Shown here piece after piece: positions 8,817-18,499 of a DNA stretch of 64,000 nt. Under the pieces are notes generated by a model. The model was not told the DNA's origin. It saw only the letters and a list, made by a program, of their open reading frames with translations, and did no database searches. The position numbers were made by a program, and so were the translations under genes. This stretch comes from an uncultured bacterium (GTDB lineage: Bacteria; Actinomycetota; Actinomycetes; S36-B12; CAIYMF01). The stretch covers positions 29,073 to 93,072 of the forward strand of contig CAIKEU010000064.1 of NCBI GenBank assembly GCA_903826575.1, read 5' to 3'. Numbering within the stretch: position 1 is the stretch's first letter; every line of letters begins with the position of its first letter.

Positions 8817-9806
8817 ATGCGATATCTTGTCACGGGTGGAGCGGGATTTATCGGCTCCCACTACGTCCGCTCACTAATGTCTCCAGGTTGGACGTCGGCT
8901 GACGTAACGTCGGTCACTGTTCTCGACGCTCTGACATACGCGGGTAATCGGGCGAACCTTGACCCGGTTGGCGATGATCCGCGGTTGACTTTCGTCCATG
9001 GAGACATCTGTGACGCCGACCTCGTCGACGGGCTGATCGCCGAAGCGGATGCCGTGGTCCACTTCGCAGCGGAGTCGCATGTTGATCGATCCATCGACGG
9101 TGCGCGAGTCTTCGTTCATACGAATGTGATCGGCACGCAAACTTTGCTCGAGGCAGCCCTTCGTCATCGGACGGCGCGATTCGTGCACGTGTCGACCGAC
9201 GAGGTCTACGGATCGATCGACGAAGGATCGTGGACGGAATCGGCGCCGGTCGCCCCGAATTCACCGTATTCGGCCTCGAAGGCGTCCAGTGATCTGATTG
9301 CTCTTGCATATGCGCGCACACATGGCCTCGACATTGTTGTGACGAGATGCTCGAACAACTATGGGCCGTACCAGTTCCCCGAGAAGGTCATCCCGCTGTT
9401 TGTCACGAACTTGCTTGACGGTGCGAACGTTCCGCTCTACGGCGATGGCGAGAACGTGCGCGATTGGCTGCATGTCGACGATCACTGTCGTGGTATCGAC
9501 CTAGTTCTTCACGGGGGCCGGCCTGCGGAGGTGTACAACATCGGCGGCGGTACCGAACTGTCTAACAAGGAACTCACCGGACGTCTGCTCGAAGCATGTG
9601 GTGCCGACTGGTCTCGTGTCGATCGGGTAGCCGACCGAAAGGGTCACGATCGACGATACTCAGTCGATATCACGCGAATTCACGATGAACTGGGATACGA
9701 ACCGAAGACCGACTTCGCCACTGGGTTGGCCGAGACTGTCGATTGGTACCGCACCCGTCGCGACTGGTGGGAGCCCCTTAAGTCGCGCGCGGCTCTGGCG
9801 AAATGA
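8817..9806 (+). CDS. rmlB: dTDP-glucose 4,6-dehydratase
   Basis: RmlB converts dTDP-glucose to dTDP-4-keto-6-deoxyglucose, step two of dTDP-L-rhamnose synthesis. ATG 8817 (MRYLVTGGAGFIGSHY) is the standard family start; the track ORF begins 29 codons too early. Visible motifs are the Rossmann TGGAGFIGSH, VDRSI, STDEVYGS with the catalytic Thr-Asp-Glu triplet, and the YSASK Tyr/Lys pair, followed by TRCSNNYGPYQFPEK. Length 329 aa matches the family. The stop overlaps rmlD by 4 bp, and a leaderless -10 lies 6 nt before the start. Confidence 0.95.
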   Translation: MRYLVTGGAGFIGSHYVRSLMSPGWTSADVTSVTVLDALTYAGNRANLDPVGDDPRLTFVHGDICDADLVDGLIAEADAVVHFAAESHVDRSIDGARVFVHTNVIGTQTLLEAALRHRTARFVHVSTDEVYGSIDEGSWTESAPVAPNSPYSASKASSDLIALAYARTHGLDIVVTRCSNNYGPYQFPEKVIPLFVTNLLDGANVPLYGDGENVRDWLHVDDHCRGIDLVLHGGRPAEVYNIGGGTELSNKELTGRLLEACGADWSRVDRVADRKGHDRRYSVDITRIHDELGYEPKTDFATGLAETVDWYRTRRDWWEPLKSRAALAK

Positions 9807-10663
9807 TCGTGCCTGATCTTCGATGGGCTGTCGTTGGTGCGGGCGGGATGCTTGCGGCCGATCTGCTTGCCGTCCTCGGGGACCGCGATGTTCGGGCTTT
9901 CACACGTCAGCAGTTGGATATCTGTGATGTTGCAGAGGTGCGCGACGGCCTCACTGACGTTGACATCGTCGTCAACTGCGCGGCTTATACAGCTGTTGAC
10001 GACGCCGAATCCAACGAGGAGCAAGCACTAGCGATCAACGGACTCGGAGTGCACAATGTGGCCGCAGCCTGTGCGGCACATGGGGCGCGGCTTGTTCACA
10101 TCTCCACCGATTACGTCTTTTCCGGAATTGCCGAAGTGCCGTACGCCGAGCAGTCCGCTCGTGAACCCCGTACCGCTTACGGACGGACCAAGGCCGCAGG
10201 TGAAGTTGCGATCCGTACTCTGGTACCCGATTCGTCATGGATCCTTCGCACGGCCTGGCTGTATGGGCAACACGGCCCCAATTTCGTATCAACGATGAAG
10301 CGTCTGGAATCTGAGCGGGAGACGATCGACGTTGTCGATGATCAGCGCGGACAACCAACGTGGACTAGGGATCTGGCTCATCGAATCCTGCTAACTGTTG
10401 AGCGAGGCGTGCCGAGCGGGATTTATCACGCAACGAATTCTGGATCCGCGACGTGGTTTGAATTGGCTCGCGCAGTTTTCGGACTGCTCGGTGCGGACCC
10501 TGAACGCGTGCATCCCACGACGACGGATAAATTTCCACGCCCAGCACCACGTCCGGCCTATAGCGTGCTGGGGCACAACGGCTGGATGAATGCCGGTGTG
10601 CCGCCGATGCGCCACTGGATGCAAGCGTTAGAAGCCGCAGCTCCTGACATGCTCGAGCAGTAG
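9803..10663 (+). CDS. rmlD: dTDP-4-dehydrorhamnose reductase
   Basis: RmlD reduces dTDP-4-keto-L-rhamnose to dTDP-L-rhamnose with NAD(P)H. The protein starts with a Rossmann motif (VVGAGGMLAADLLAVL), followed by DIVVNCAAYTAVDDAE, the STDYVFSG strand, and the YGRTKAAGE Tyr/Lys pair, with RTAWLYG and NFVSTM further on. Length 286 aa is normal. The ATG overlaps the rmlB stop (ATGA). The order B-D followed by A-C puts all four rhamnose genes within 3.5 kb. Confidence 0.93.
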   Translation: MIVPDLRWAVVGAGGMLAADLLAVLGDRDVRAFTRQQLDICDVAEVRDGLTDVDIVVNCAAYTAVDDAESNEEQALAINGLGVHNVAAACAAHGARLVHISTDYVFSGIAEVPYAEQSAREPRTAYGRTKAAGEVAIRTLVPDSSWILRTAWLYGQHGPNFVSTMKRLESERETIDVVDDQRGQPTWTRDLAHRILLTVERGVPSGIYHATNSGSATWFELARAVFGLLGADPERVHPTTTDKFPRPAPRPAYSVLGHNGWMNAGVPPMRHWMQALEAAAPDMLEQ

Positions 10664-10758
10664 ATCTAGCCTGACGGCTTGGGCAAAGGAACCTCAACAT
10701 TGCCCTGTCAGCATCGGCTTGCTGTGCGCGGGTGTCGCGTCGACGCGCCTGTGATCGC

Positions 10759-10764
10759 TAGGAT
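10759..10764 (+). promoter_or_regulatory. -10 element, leaderless promoter of rmlA
   Basis: TAGGAT lies 6 nt before ATG 10771 with no ribosome site between. The roughly 100-nt gap after rmlD makes a separate promoter for rmlA-rmlC sensible. Confidence 0.6.
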
Positions 10765-10770
10765 CAAGCT

Positions 10771-11640
10771 ATGCGGGGAATCATTTTGGCCGGCGGGTCA
10801 GGAACGCGTCTGTATCCACTTACCCGAAGCGTGAGTAAGCAGCTTCTACCGGTTTATGACAAGCCGATGATCTACTACCCGTTGTCTACTTTATTGCTCG
10901 CGGGTGTGCGCGAAGTTCTCGTCATCACGACTCCGGATGATTCTGAGGCATTCCAGCGATTACTGGGGGATGGGTCTGCGCTCGGTATCTCTATTACGTA
11001 TGCAACTCAACCGAAGCCTGAAGGGCTAGCCCAAGCGTTCATTATTGGCGCAGACTTTATCGGGGACGATTCGGTGTGCCTCGTTCTTGGTGACAATATC
11101 TTCTATGGGACCGGTCTCGGCACGGCGCTGGCAACACTCGCTGATCCCGATGGCGGTCACGTCTTCGCGTACCACGTCGGTAACCCGCAGGAATATGGCG
11201 TTGTGGAATTTAGTGCGGATGGCAAGGCCATCTCGATCGAAGAAAAGCCGACGTCACCCAAGAGCAATTACGCGGTTCCAGGGCTGTACTTCTACGACAA
11301 TGCGGTCGTCGACATCGCCAAAGGCATTCGGCCAAGTGCCCGCGGGGAACTCGAGATCACCGCGATCAATGATCACTATCTGCAGGCCGGCAAGCTCCGG
11401 GTAACCGTTCTAGATCGTGGGACCGCTTGGCTTGATACCGGTACGTTCGGAGCCTTAATGGCGGCCGGCGAATTTGTGCAGGTCGTTGAAGAGCGCCAGG
11501 GTCTAAAGATCGGTTGCATCGAAGAAATCGCTTGGCGAGCCGGTCATATCGATGACGCCCAGTTGGAGGCGCTCGGGCATTCGTTGGCTAAGAGCGGGTA
11601 CGGCGCTTATCTGCTTGGCCTTTTGGAGGCGGGGCGATGA
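10771..11640 (+). CDS. rmlA: Glucose-1-phosphate thymidylyltransferase
   Basis: RmlA makes dTDP-glucose from dTTP and glucose-1-phosphate, the first step of rhamnose synthesis. The start [18 protein letters not shown] is the nucleotidyltransferase signature, and [17 protein letters not shown] with its sugar-phosphate lysine follows. Further motifs are [30 protein letters not shown] and [11 protein letters not shown]. Length 289 aa is typical of the tetrameric short RmlA form. The stop overlaps rmlC by 4 bp. The enzyme is expected to be inhibited by dTDP-L-rhamnose, as known for the family. Confidence 0.95.
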   Translation: MRGIILAGGSGTRLYPLTRSVSKQLLPVYDKPMIYYPLSTLLLAGVREVLVITTPDDSEAFQRLLGDGSALGISITYATQPKPEGLAQAFIIGADFIGDDSVCLVLGDNIFYGTGLGTALATLADPDGGHVFAYHVGNPQEYGVVEFSADGKAISIEEKPTSPKSNYAVPGLYFYDNAVVDIAKGIRPSARGELEITAINDHYLQAGKLRVTVLDRGTAWLDTGTFGALMAAGEFVQVVEERQGLKIGCIEEIAWRAGHIDDAQLEALGHSLAKSGYGAYLLGLLEAGR

Positions 11641-12239
11641 ACGTCAGGGCTCTGTCGATTGATGGCGCATTCGAGTTCACCCCGCGTAAGTACGACGATG
11701 ATCGAGGATCGTTCCTCGAATGGTTCAAGGCCGAACCGATTGCTGAGGCGATTGGTCACCCACTCGATCTTGCCCAGGCGAATTGTTCAGTTTCTCGACG
11801 AGGAGTTCTTCGCGGGATTCACTTCTCAGACGTACCTCCGGGCCAAGCCAAGTATGTGACGTGTGTGCGCGGTTCCGTCCTCGACGTGGTGGTTGATATC
11901 CGCGTTGGTTCGCCGACCTTCGGGCAGCATGAACTCGTCCAACTCGACGACGTCGATCGTCGCGCCGTGTACCTCGCTGAAGGTCTCGGCCACGGATTCA
12001 TTGCTCTCGAGGACAATACGACTGTTATGTACCTGTGCAGCACTGGTTATGCACCCGATCGCGAGCATGGAATCAACCCATGTGATCCCGAACTTGGAAT
12101 TGCGTGGCCGGCCGGAGTTGAGCTGGTGATGTCTGAAAAGGATCGCTCAGCTCCGTCGCTCGCTGAGGGGATTGAGATGGGTTTACTGCCAACTTTTGTT
12201 GACACGCAAGCCTACCTTGAACAACTCAACGTGATCTGA
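11637..12239 (+). CDS. rmlC: dTDP-4-dehydrorhamnose 3,5-epimerase
   Basis: RmlC epimerises C3 and C5 of dTDP-4-keto-6-deoxyglucose. The cupin fold is seen from [17 protein letters not shown] through [19 protein letters not shown], which carries the catalytic histidine, and the [16 protein letters not shown] strand, then [13 protein letters not shown]. Length 200 aa is typical. The start codon overlaps the rmlA stop. It completes the four-gene rhamnose pathway feeding the glycosyltransferases upstream. Confidence 0.93.
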   Translation: MNVRALSIDGAFEFTPRKYDDDRGSFLEWFKAEPIAEAIGHPLDLAQANCSVSRRGVLRGIHFSDVPPGQAKYVTCVRGSVLDVVVDIRVGSPTFGQHELVQLDDVDRRAVYLAEGLGHGFIALEDNTTVMYLCSTGYAPDREHGINPCDPELGIAWPAGVELVMSEKDRSAPSLAEGIEMGLLPTFVDTQAYLEQLNVI

Positions 12240-12305
12240 TGACGTAGGCGGCCACAATTAGGGATCGCAGCCACGCTCGGCCGAGACGGAAAGTGGGAGG
12301 TCAAC

Positions 12306-13289
12306 ATGAATCGGCGCACCTTAGGTCAGGGTCTATCTGTAAGCGCGCTTGGACTTGGCTGCATGGGGATGAGTGATTTCTACACCGGCGGTCGTGACGA
12401 TGTTGCCTCCACCGCTGTCATCAATCGCGCACTCGATCTTGGGATCACATTCCTCGACACAGCTGACATGTACGGTCCATTCACCAATGAAGTGCTGGTC
12501 GGTCAAGCCATCGGCTCACGCCGCGATCAGGTTGTGCTCGCCACAAAATTTGGGAACGAACGGCTCGCGGACGGATCTTTCGTTGGTGTTAACGGACGGC
12601 CGGAGTATGTGACGGCGGCATGCGATGCGTCCCTGCTCCGGCTAGGTGTAGATCACATCGACCTCTACTACCAGCATCGGGTCGATCGGCATGTGCCCAT
12701 CGAGGAGACGTGGGGTGCGATGAAGTTGTTGGTTGATGCTGGCAAGGTGCGGTTCCTTGGAATTTCTGAGGCTTCACCCGCGACAATTCGCAGAGCGCAC
12801 TCTGTGCACCCGATTGCTGCGGTGCAGACTGAATGGTCACTCTGGACGCGTGATGTTGAAGTGAACGATGTACGTGCCACGACGAAGGAACTCGGGATCG
12901 GATTTGTTCCCTACTCACCGCTTGGCCGGGGCATGCTCTCGGGACAGATTCGAAGTATCAACGATCTTGCCGACGATGACTGGCGTCGCCATCACCCACG
13001 TTTCCAAGGCGACAACCTCACAAAGAATTTCGCCCTCGTCGAGAAATTGACGAGTCTCGCTGATGAGAAGGGTTGTACGCCAAGTCAATTGGCTCTTGCT
13101 TGGGTCCTCGCCCAAGGTGACGACGTCGTACCAATTCCTGGAACCAAGCGGATGAACTATCTCGAGCAAAACGTGGCCGCGCTCGAGGTAGTGCTCACGC
13201 CCCTCGAGGTCGAATCGTTGAGCTTGATGGCCCCCGTTGGCTCGACCAGTGGTGATCGCTACCCCGACATGTCGACGGTCAACATCTGA
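12306..13289 (+). CDS. Aldo/keto reductase
   Basis: A 327-aa TIM-barrel oxidoreductase of the AKR superfamily with the catalytic set Asp and Tyr in [14 protein letters not shown], Lys in VLATKFGNE, and His in DLYYQHRVD, followed by the NADPH-binding C-terminal region [15 protein letters not shown]. It starts [11 protein letters not shown] like the YakC/Aad group. A clear GGGAGG sits 6-7 nt before ATG 12306. The physiological substrate is unknown. It ends 15 nt from the convergent lipoprotein gene, so the rhamnose transcript probably stops near here. Confidence 0.88.
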   Translation: MNRRTLGQGLSVSALGLGCMGMSDFYTGGRDDVASTAVINRALDLGITFLDTADMYGPFTNEVLVGQAIGSRRDQVVLATKFGNERLADGSFVGVNGRPEYVTAACDASLLRLGVDHIDLYYQHRVDRHVPIEETWGAMKLLVDAGKVRFLGISEASPATIRRAHSVHPIAAVQTEWSLWTRDVEVNDVRATTKELGIGFVPYSPLGRGMLSGQIRSINDLADDDWRRHHPRFQGDNLTKNFALVEKLTSLADEKGCTPSQLALAWVLAQGDDVVPIPGTKRMNYLEQNVAALEVVLTPLEVESLSLMAPVGSTSGDRYPDMSTVNI

Positions 13290-13304
13290 TCGTGGGAAGT
13301 GTCT

Positions 13305-14369
13305 CTACCGAGGTGACACGACGATGAAGTCTTTGTCGCTGCGCTGGTAATAGATGTCCGGGTTTTTCACGATGCTTGAATTGATGCGCTTGCCGTGGAT
13401 TCCAGATGACGAGTGACGGTAAAGGAATCCTGTTGGCCAGGTCTCGTTCATGTCCAGCATCACTGCGTCGTGAACGCCGGCTTGGACGAGGTAGTGCGCG
13501 ATTGCCTTGGGTGTGACGTGGTTTCCGAACTCAAACACAAGCGAACCATCGGATAGCTGTCCCAGCGCGGATCGATTGACGTTCCACGCATGGTGCAGGG
13601 CTAGCCCCCACGTGCCTACGTTGTCTGAGGACCGGGCTTGCGAGTGGCCGGATCGAACGATCGGTTGAAGATTCTGACGCACTGCAATGGTGTCCGCTGT
13701 CATTGACAAGTCTCGACCCCAGATGCCGACCTTGAGGCTCCCGTCGCTGTGAACAGCAAGAGCCGCTAAACCCGAACGAAGATTGGCCACTGTGTGGCCG
13801 TGGTAGTAATAGCCGCCCACATGGTCACTGAGTTTGAACCCGCCATTGAAAGCTGCAGCCATGGTTGATGTCCACGACGCGGGATTGTGGTCGGCGGCGA
13901 TCGTAGGGCTATTCTCTGGCCATTTGTACCCGGGTACGAATCGGAATTTCAATCGTTGCTGGTCCATCCACATCAGCGTGACACTGCCGTTGTCGAGCGT
14001 TGTTGTGTAGATCGCTGGTGACGAAGCGGTTGCGGTAAAACCCATTCCCGCGGGTGGCCTTAAATTAGCTGGCTGTGTCGAGGCGGTCTGCGGGGTTGTG
14101 GCCGCGTTGTTTGCTGCGCCTGAAATTGTAGGCGCGTGCGTCGTTGCCTGTGCGCTCGGCGTGCTTATCGCTGAACTAGCGCTTGTTGATGTTGCGTCCG
14201 TCGATGTTGAGGTTACCGAGCTGCACGCGGTGAGAGTGACGCACATTGCTCCTAGCAGTGAGACCGTGACCCACGCGGTTGGTGTCTTCGTTCTCCTGGT
14301 CACCTGCGGTGTCTTTCGCGGCGCAATCACCTGTCTATTCTCGTCTTTGTTTCGCTTACCCTGAACCAA
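13305..14369 (-). CDS. Phosphodiester glycosidase-domain lipoprotein, copy 1
   Basis: A basic N-terminus and hydrophobic stretch end in CVTLTACSS, a lipobox, so the protein is probably a membrane-anchored exported lipoprotein, followed by a Ser/Thr/Ala-rich linker to about residue 100. The rest resembles the NAGPA (phosphodiester glycosidase) domain: AAFNGGFK, GGYYYHGHTV, LRSGLAALAV, VNRSALGQL, VMLDMNETWPTGF. The annotated TTG start is uncertain; a GTG 13 codons inside would also leave a full signal peptide. It is a paralogue of the next gene. Substrate unknown; an extracellular phosphodiester-linked glycan is plausible. Confidence 0.75.
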   Translation of the reverse strand: MVQGKRNKDENRQVIAPRKTPQVTRRTKTPTAWVTVSLLGAMCVTLTACSSVTSTSTDATSTSASSAISTPSAQATTHAPTISGAANNAATTPQTASTQPANLRPPAGMGFTATASSPAIYTTTLDNGSVTLMWMDQQRLKFRFVPGYKWPENSPTIAADHNPASWTSTMAAAFNGGFKLSDHVGGYYYHGHTVANLRSGLAALAVHSDGSLKVGIWGRDLSMTADTIAVRQNLQPIVRSGHSQARSSDNVGTWGLALHHAWNVNRSALGQLSDGSLVFEFGNHVTPKAIAHYLVQAGVHDAVMLDMNETWPTGFLYRHSSSGIHGKRINSSIVKNPDIYYQRSDKDFIVVSPR

Positions 14370-14417
14370 TGCAGGCGAATCTCATTAACTTCATAGGAAA
14401 GGGTTCGCGTGGAACGA

Positions 14418-15500
14418 TCAGCTGGTCTTGGCCTGAGCGACGATGAAGTCCTTCTTGAATTGCGCGAAGTAGGTATCAGGGCCGCGGTAGATCATTGGAA
14501 GAATCCGATGGCCGTGTGGCTTACCGGTTGCTGACGGCTCGTAGTAGAACCCTGTAGGCCACGATTTGTTCATGTCGAGCATGACCGCGGTTTGCACACC
14601 GGCCTGTACGAGGGCGTCTGCCATCTCATATGCCTGCACGTTGTAGCCGTATGCGAACACGACCGTTCCGTCGGGTCGTTGTCCAAGTGCGGTGCGGTTT
14701 GCATGTCTGAGGCCACCGTTGGCTCTGCCCCACTTGTCAGGACTGTCGCTGGGAGATGCCTGGGGGCTCCCATGCCACACAAGCGGGTGAAGGTTTTGCC
14801 GGACAACTTCCATGCCCGCCGTCGAGTTGATTGTGCGATCCCACACTCCGACCGAGATCTGTCCCGTAGTCGTGACATCGAGCGACGCGAGCCCGGAGCG
14901 TAGTCGCTTGACGGCCTGTCCGTCGTAGAAATATCCGCCAACGTCGTCGCCTAAATGAAAACCGCCGTTGAACGCAGCCACCATGTTGGGAATCCACGTT
15001 GATGGCGTGTGGTCGATTGATCTCTGTGGGCTGCCTTCTGGGTATTGGTATCCGGGGATGAACCGAAATGACAGTGCAGGTGCGTTCATCCACATGAGCG
15101 CGATCGAACCGGAATCGACGTGTGCGACGTCGACGAGTTGTTGACCAGTTCCTGATGTCGCGCCGGTGTGGTGCCATGTGCTCCCCGGCAACTGCGGTGG
15201 TTCAACGGTGGCCACACCCGCCGTTAGCGGCGCACTGATCGGCGCACTGGGAGTGCTCGATGGGAGCGTCGAACTGGTGATAAGGGGGGTGGGTGCGGGA
15301 TTTGGTGTCCCATTCGCAGTGTTAGCTGGGGTGGTGCCGTTCGTGGCGGGCAACGTGATGACAGTTTGGGGTGTCGATGCCGCTGGGGACGAGGCACTCG
15401 TCGCGCACCCACTCAAGGCAACCGGAACTACGGCCAAACACGCCACGCCAAGACCGGCACGGCTGAGCGCGAACGAGACGCGTTGAAGTGGGAATGGCAC
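14418..15500 (-). CDS. Phosphodiester glycosidase-domain lipoprotein, copy 2
   Basis: The same architecture as copy 1: signal peptide ending in a VALSGCATS lipobox, a Pro/Thr/Ala-rich linker of about 80 residues, and a NAGPA-like domain with MNAPALSFRFIPGYQYPEG, AAFNGGFH, GGYFYDGQ, LRSGLASLDV, NRTALGQ and VMLDMNKSWPTGF. The catalytic-domain motifs match copy 1 nearly position by position, while the linkers differ, so this is an old tandem duplication. GTG 15500 is the likely start. It lies 48 nt upstream of copy 1 in the same direction, so the two may be co-transcribed. Confidence 0.75.
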   Translation of the reverse strand: MPFPLQRVSFALSRAGLGVACLAVVPVALSGCATSASSPAASTPQTVITLPATNGTTPANTANGTPNPAPTPLITSSTLPSSTPSAPISAPLTAGVATVEPPQLPGSTWHHTGATSGTGQQLVDVAHVDSGSIALMWMNAPALSFRFIPGYQYPEGSPQRSIDHTPSTWIPNMVAAFNGGFHLGDDVGGYFYDGQAVKRLRSGLASLDVTTTGQISVGVWDRTINSTAGMEVVRQNLHPLVWHGSPQASPSDSPDKWGRANGGLRHANRTALGQRPDGTVVFAYGYNVQAYEMADALVQAGVQTAVMLDMNKSWPTGFYYEPSATGKPHGHRILPMIYRGPDTYFAQFKKDFIVAQAKTS

Positions 15501-15711
15501 CTAATCACTGTGGGCAATATCGCGGCTCTCGTCAACTGAACGTTTGCTGAGATTCGACGTGGATCTGATGCGTGAATGTTCTACACAAACTGTTCTGTAC
15601 ACAGCGATCTGTTCAGCGAGTCATGCACCTACGGCCGGTCGGTCCGCTCCGTGCCATGTCCGCTGTTCCTAGGGTCAACATCATTCACTTTCTTACTTCT
15701 TTGGAGCCTTC

Positions 15712-16149
15712 ATGTCGCAACCTCGAGAATCGCTGCTCATCCGCCGCTTGCTCGTGATCATCGCCCTCAATGCTCTTGTTCTGATCCACCTACTTGACCT
15801 GCCAAGCAAGGTTGAAGAGACGCCGTACCTCGCTTTGGGCTATGTACTTCTTATCTCCGTCTCACTTTTCTTGATGCGGGCGCTGATTTCCCGCGAATCA
15901 ACCGTTCTGTTTGCTCTAGCCGCGGGTGTGGGCTGCGCGGTGGCGGGCGCGTTCGTCCTGACTCGAACGGTGGGTTTGCCGGGCGCCACTGGTGATATCG
16001 GAAATTGGACTGAGCCGCTTGGACTCGCCTCGTTGATTGTGGACGTCCTGCTGATTCTTCAATCGGGATTTGCCATGGTCCTGTGTGTTCAACCCGATAA
16101 TGTGGCGCAGGTATCGAACGAGCGTTCGGTCCAGGAAAGTTTGCGATAA
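15712..16149 (+). CDS. Small four-helix membrane protein, unknown
   Basis: A 145-aa protein with four predicted membrane helices (about residues 11-27, 41-60, 64-85 and 102-125) and a short charged C-terminal tail. I do not recognise a family. The start ATG 15712 has a weak TTTGGAG 5-6 nt upstream. It is transcribed toward the ABC cassette that starts 89 nt later, but nothing links them functionally. The coding call rests on an uninterrupted hydrophobic pattern and a clean start. Confidence 0.6.
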   Translation: MSQPRESLLIRRLLVIIALNALVLIHLLDLPSKVEETPYLALGYVLLISVSLFLMRALISRESTVLFALAAGVGCAVAGAFVLTRTVGLPGATGDIGNWTEPLGLASLIVDVLLILQSGFAMVLCVQPDNVAQVSNERSVQESLR

Positions 16150-16238
16150 CAAATCGATAATGAGACGCGATACTGCGTGGCAGCAACACCGATTCGGTGG
16201 GAGTATCTAGCACCAGTCCATCGATCAAAGGTGATGTC

Positions 16239-17573
16239 GTGTCTGATCTTTTCTCGTCAGCTCTGTCGCGTCGTACATTCCTGTCCGGTGCCCTCGCGGT
16301 GGGCGCGGGTGCCACGCTCGCAGCCTGTAGCTCGTCGGGTTCCGGCGGTTCAGCGTCTTCTAGCCCTTCGGCTGCAACTTCGTCGGCGGCTGGAGCCGCC
16401 ACGGGCACGATCAACGCGCTGTTCATGAAGCAGGCTGGTTACTCGGAAGATCACGTTCGAGCGATGACTACCGCTTTTCAGGCTGCAAACCCTGGCGCCA
16501 CGGTGAATCTGGAATTCGTCCCCTACGAGGCACTGCACGACAAGATCGTTGCTGCGTCAGCCGCGGGCACATACGACCTCGTACTCGTTGACGTCATCTG
16601 GCCAGCTGAGTTCGCGACGAAGGGCCTAGTCACCGACATCACCGACCGGATCCCCTCCACGTGGTCGAATGATGTTCTCGCGGGTGCGCTCGATTCTGGC
16701 CTCTACCAAGGTAAGTACTACGCCGTCCCGTGGTTGCTGGACACCAAGTATTTCTTCGCGAACAAGGACATGTTGACGAAGGCTGGAGTCGATCCCGCCT
16801 CGCTTGGCACATGGGATGGTGTAACTGCTGCTGCCCAGTCGATTAAGACGAAGTTGGGCATGAAGTACCCGCTCATTTGGTCGTGGCCGCAGTCCGAATC
16901 GGTCATCTGCGATTGGGCTGTTCTCACCGCGTCAATGGGCGGGAAGCTCTTTGATGACAATGGTCAGCCAGCGTTCACCGCCGGCGGCGCGTTGCAGGCG
17001 CTCGAGTTCATGCGCAAGACGATTGTCGATGGCATCACCAACCCGTCGTCAACCCAGTCCGCTGAGGATGATGTTCGCAAGGTCATCAGCGCAGGTGATG
17101 CCGCGATGGGTCTGAATTGGACGTACATGTACGCAGCGGCAAACGATCCCAAGCAGTCGAAGGTTGCGAACCAGATCACGATCTCCCCAGTTCCCAGCGG
17201 GGGTTCCGGCCAGATCAGCGTCAACGGTTCGATGGCCATGGCGATCACCTCAGGCGCCCAGAATCCGGATGCTGCATGGGCATTCGCCGAGTACCTGTCC
17301 AGTGAAAAGTTGCAGGAGCAGTACGTAACCGACTCTCTGCCGATCTGGAAGGCGTCGTACGACAATCCGGACGTGGTGAAGAGCGCGCCGGATGTAGTCG
17401 CCGCTGCGAAGGTCCAACTCGGTCAGATGGTTAATCGTCCGCAGGTTGCCAACTACAACGCCGTGTCCGCCAAACTGCAGGAAGCTGTGCAGAAGGCGCT
17501 CATTGGTGATCTTCCCGTTCAGCAGGCGCTGGACAATGCCAACACCGAGGTGCAGAAGCTCCTGACGGCGTGA
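16239..17573 (+). CDS. Sugar ABC transporter substrate-binding lipoprotein
   Basis: GTG 16239 is chosen because AAAGGTGAT precedes it and because it puts SRRTFLSGALAVGAG at the N-terminus, a Tat-type twin-arginine signal ending in the lipobox LAACSS. After a Ser/Gly/Ala linker comes a family 1 extracellular solute-binding domain: VNLEFVPYEALHDKI, YDLVLVDVIWPAEFA, YYAVPWLLDTKYFFANKDML, GDAAMGLNWTYMYA. It is exported and membrane-anchored, delivering sugar to the two permeases that follow with 4-bp overlaps. The specific sugar is unknown. Confidence 0.88.
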   Translation: MSDLFSSALSRRTFLSGALAVGAGATLAACSSSGSGGSASSSPSAATSSAAGAATGTINALFMKQAGYSEDHVRAMTTAFQAANPGATVNLEFVPYEALHDKIVAASAAGTYDLVLVDVIWPAEFATKGLVTDITDRIPSTWSNDVLAGALDSGLYQGKYYAVPWLLDTKYFFANKDMLTKAGVDPASLGTWDGVTAAAQSIKTKLGMKYPLIWSWPQSESVICDWAVLTASMGGKLFDDNGQPAFTAGGALQALEFMRKTIVDGITNPSSTQSAEDDVRKVISAGDAAMGLNWTYMYAAANDPKQSKVANQITISPVPSGGSGQISVNGSMAMAITSGAQNPDAAWAFAEYLSSEKLQEQYVTDSLPIWKASYDNPDVVKSAPDVVAAAKVQLGQMVNRPQVANYNAVSAKLQEAVQKALIGDLPVQQALDNANTEVQKLLTA

Positions 17574-18499
17574 CCGAAGCCACCGTCGAGGTTGCGACCA
17601 AACCACGGCGGGCGCGAAGAGAGGGGCGCACAGCGTTCTTCCTCTTAGTGCCCGCCGTGGTTGTCGTACTTGGGGTTGTCGGCTGGCCGCTCGTTACGAC
17701 CGTCCTCAATTCATTTCGACGGGTTGAGTCCGCACTCCCGAAAGCGCCGAAGCCCTTTGTAGGGCTTCACAACTATGCGTACATCTTGTCCGATAGTGAT
17801 TTTTGGAATGCTGTTCGAAACACTCTGTATTTCACTTTCTTTAACACCGGGCTCGAACTTATTTTGGGTGTCGGCCTTGGCGTATTGATGTTCCAGCCGA
17901 TGCGCGGTCGCTGGCTTCTGCGCGTGGCCGTCATCTTGCCCTGGGCTCTGCCGACGGTCGTCAATGCAGCCATGTGGCGTTACTACATGAACGCGGACTA
18001 CGGACCGTTGAACGCATTTTTGGTGCAGACCGGCTTACGTCAGGACTACTACTCCTTTCTGGGCAGCGGTACCAGTGCGATGAACTCGGTAATTCTTGTC
18101 GACGTATGGAAAAACACGTCGTTGGTTGCCTTCTTTGTCCTTGCTGGACTTCAGGTCATCCCGAAGGAACTCTACGAATCGGCGGAGATTGATGGTGCGG
18201 GCGCACTTCGTCGTTTCTGGTCGATCACTCTTCCACTACTGCGCCCGGTGCTCGCGGTGGTCTTGGTCCTACGAACAATTGAAGCGTTCAAGGTATTCGA
18301 CGTTATCTACGTGATGACCCGCGGTGGACCCGCGAGTTCCACGACGTCGCTGGCTCTGTACGCGTACAAGACGGCATTTAGCGATCAGCTGTTTGGAATC
18401 GGCTCAGCGATTTCACTTGTGATCGTGCTCTTCTGTTTGAGTTTGTCGCTCTTCTACATCAGGGCGCTCGGTGGATCCATGGGTCCGGAGCAATCATGA
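17570..18499 (+). CDS. Sugar ABC permease, MalF/UgpA type
   Basis: A six-helix inner-membrane permease of the CUT1 class. The EAA loop that docks the ATPase reads LYESAEIDGAGALRRFWSITLPLL. GTG 17570 overlaps the binding-protein stop (GTGA), and its own stop overlaps the next permease by 4 bp, so the three genes are translationally coupled. No ATPase gene is present in this cassette. Confidence 0.9.
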   Translation: MTEATVEVATKPRRARREGRTAFFLLVPAVVVVLGVVGWPLVTTVLNSFRRVESALPKAPKPFVGLHNYAYILSDSDFWNAVRNTLYFTFFNTGLELILGVGLGVLMFQPMRGRWLLRVAVILPWALPTVVNAAMWRYYMNADYGPLNAFLVQTGLRQDYYSFLGSGTSAMNSVILVDVWKNTSLVAFFVLAGLQVIPKELYESAEIDGAGALRRFWSITLPLLRPVLAVVLVLRTIEAFKVFDVIYVMTRGGPASSTTSLALYAYKTAFSDQLFGIGSAISLVIVLFCLSLSLFYIRALGGSMGPEQS

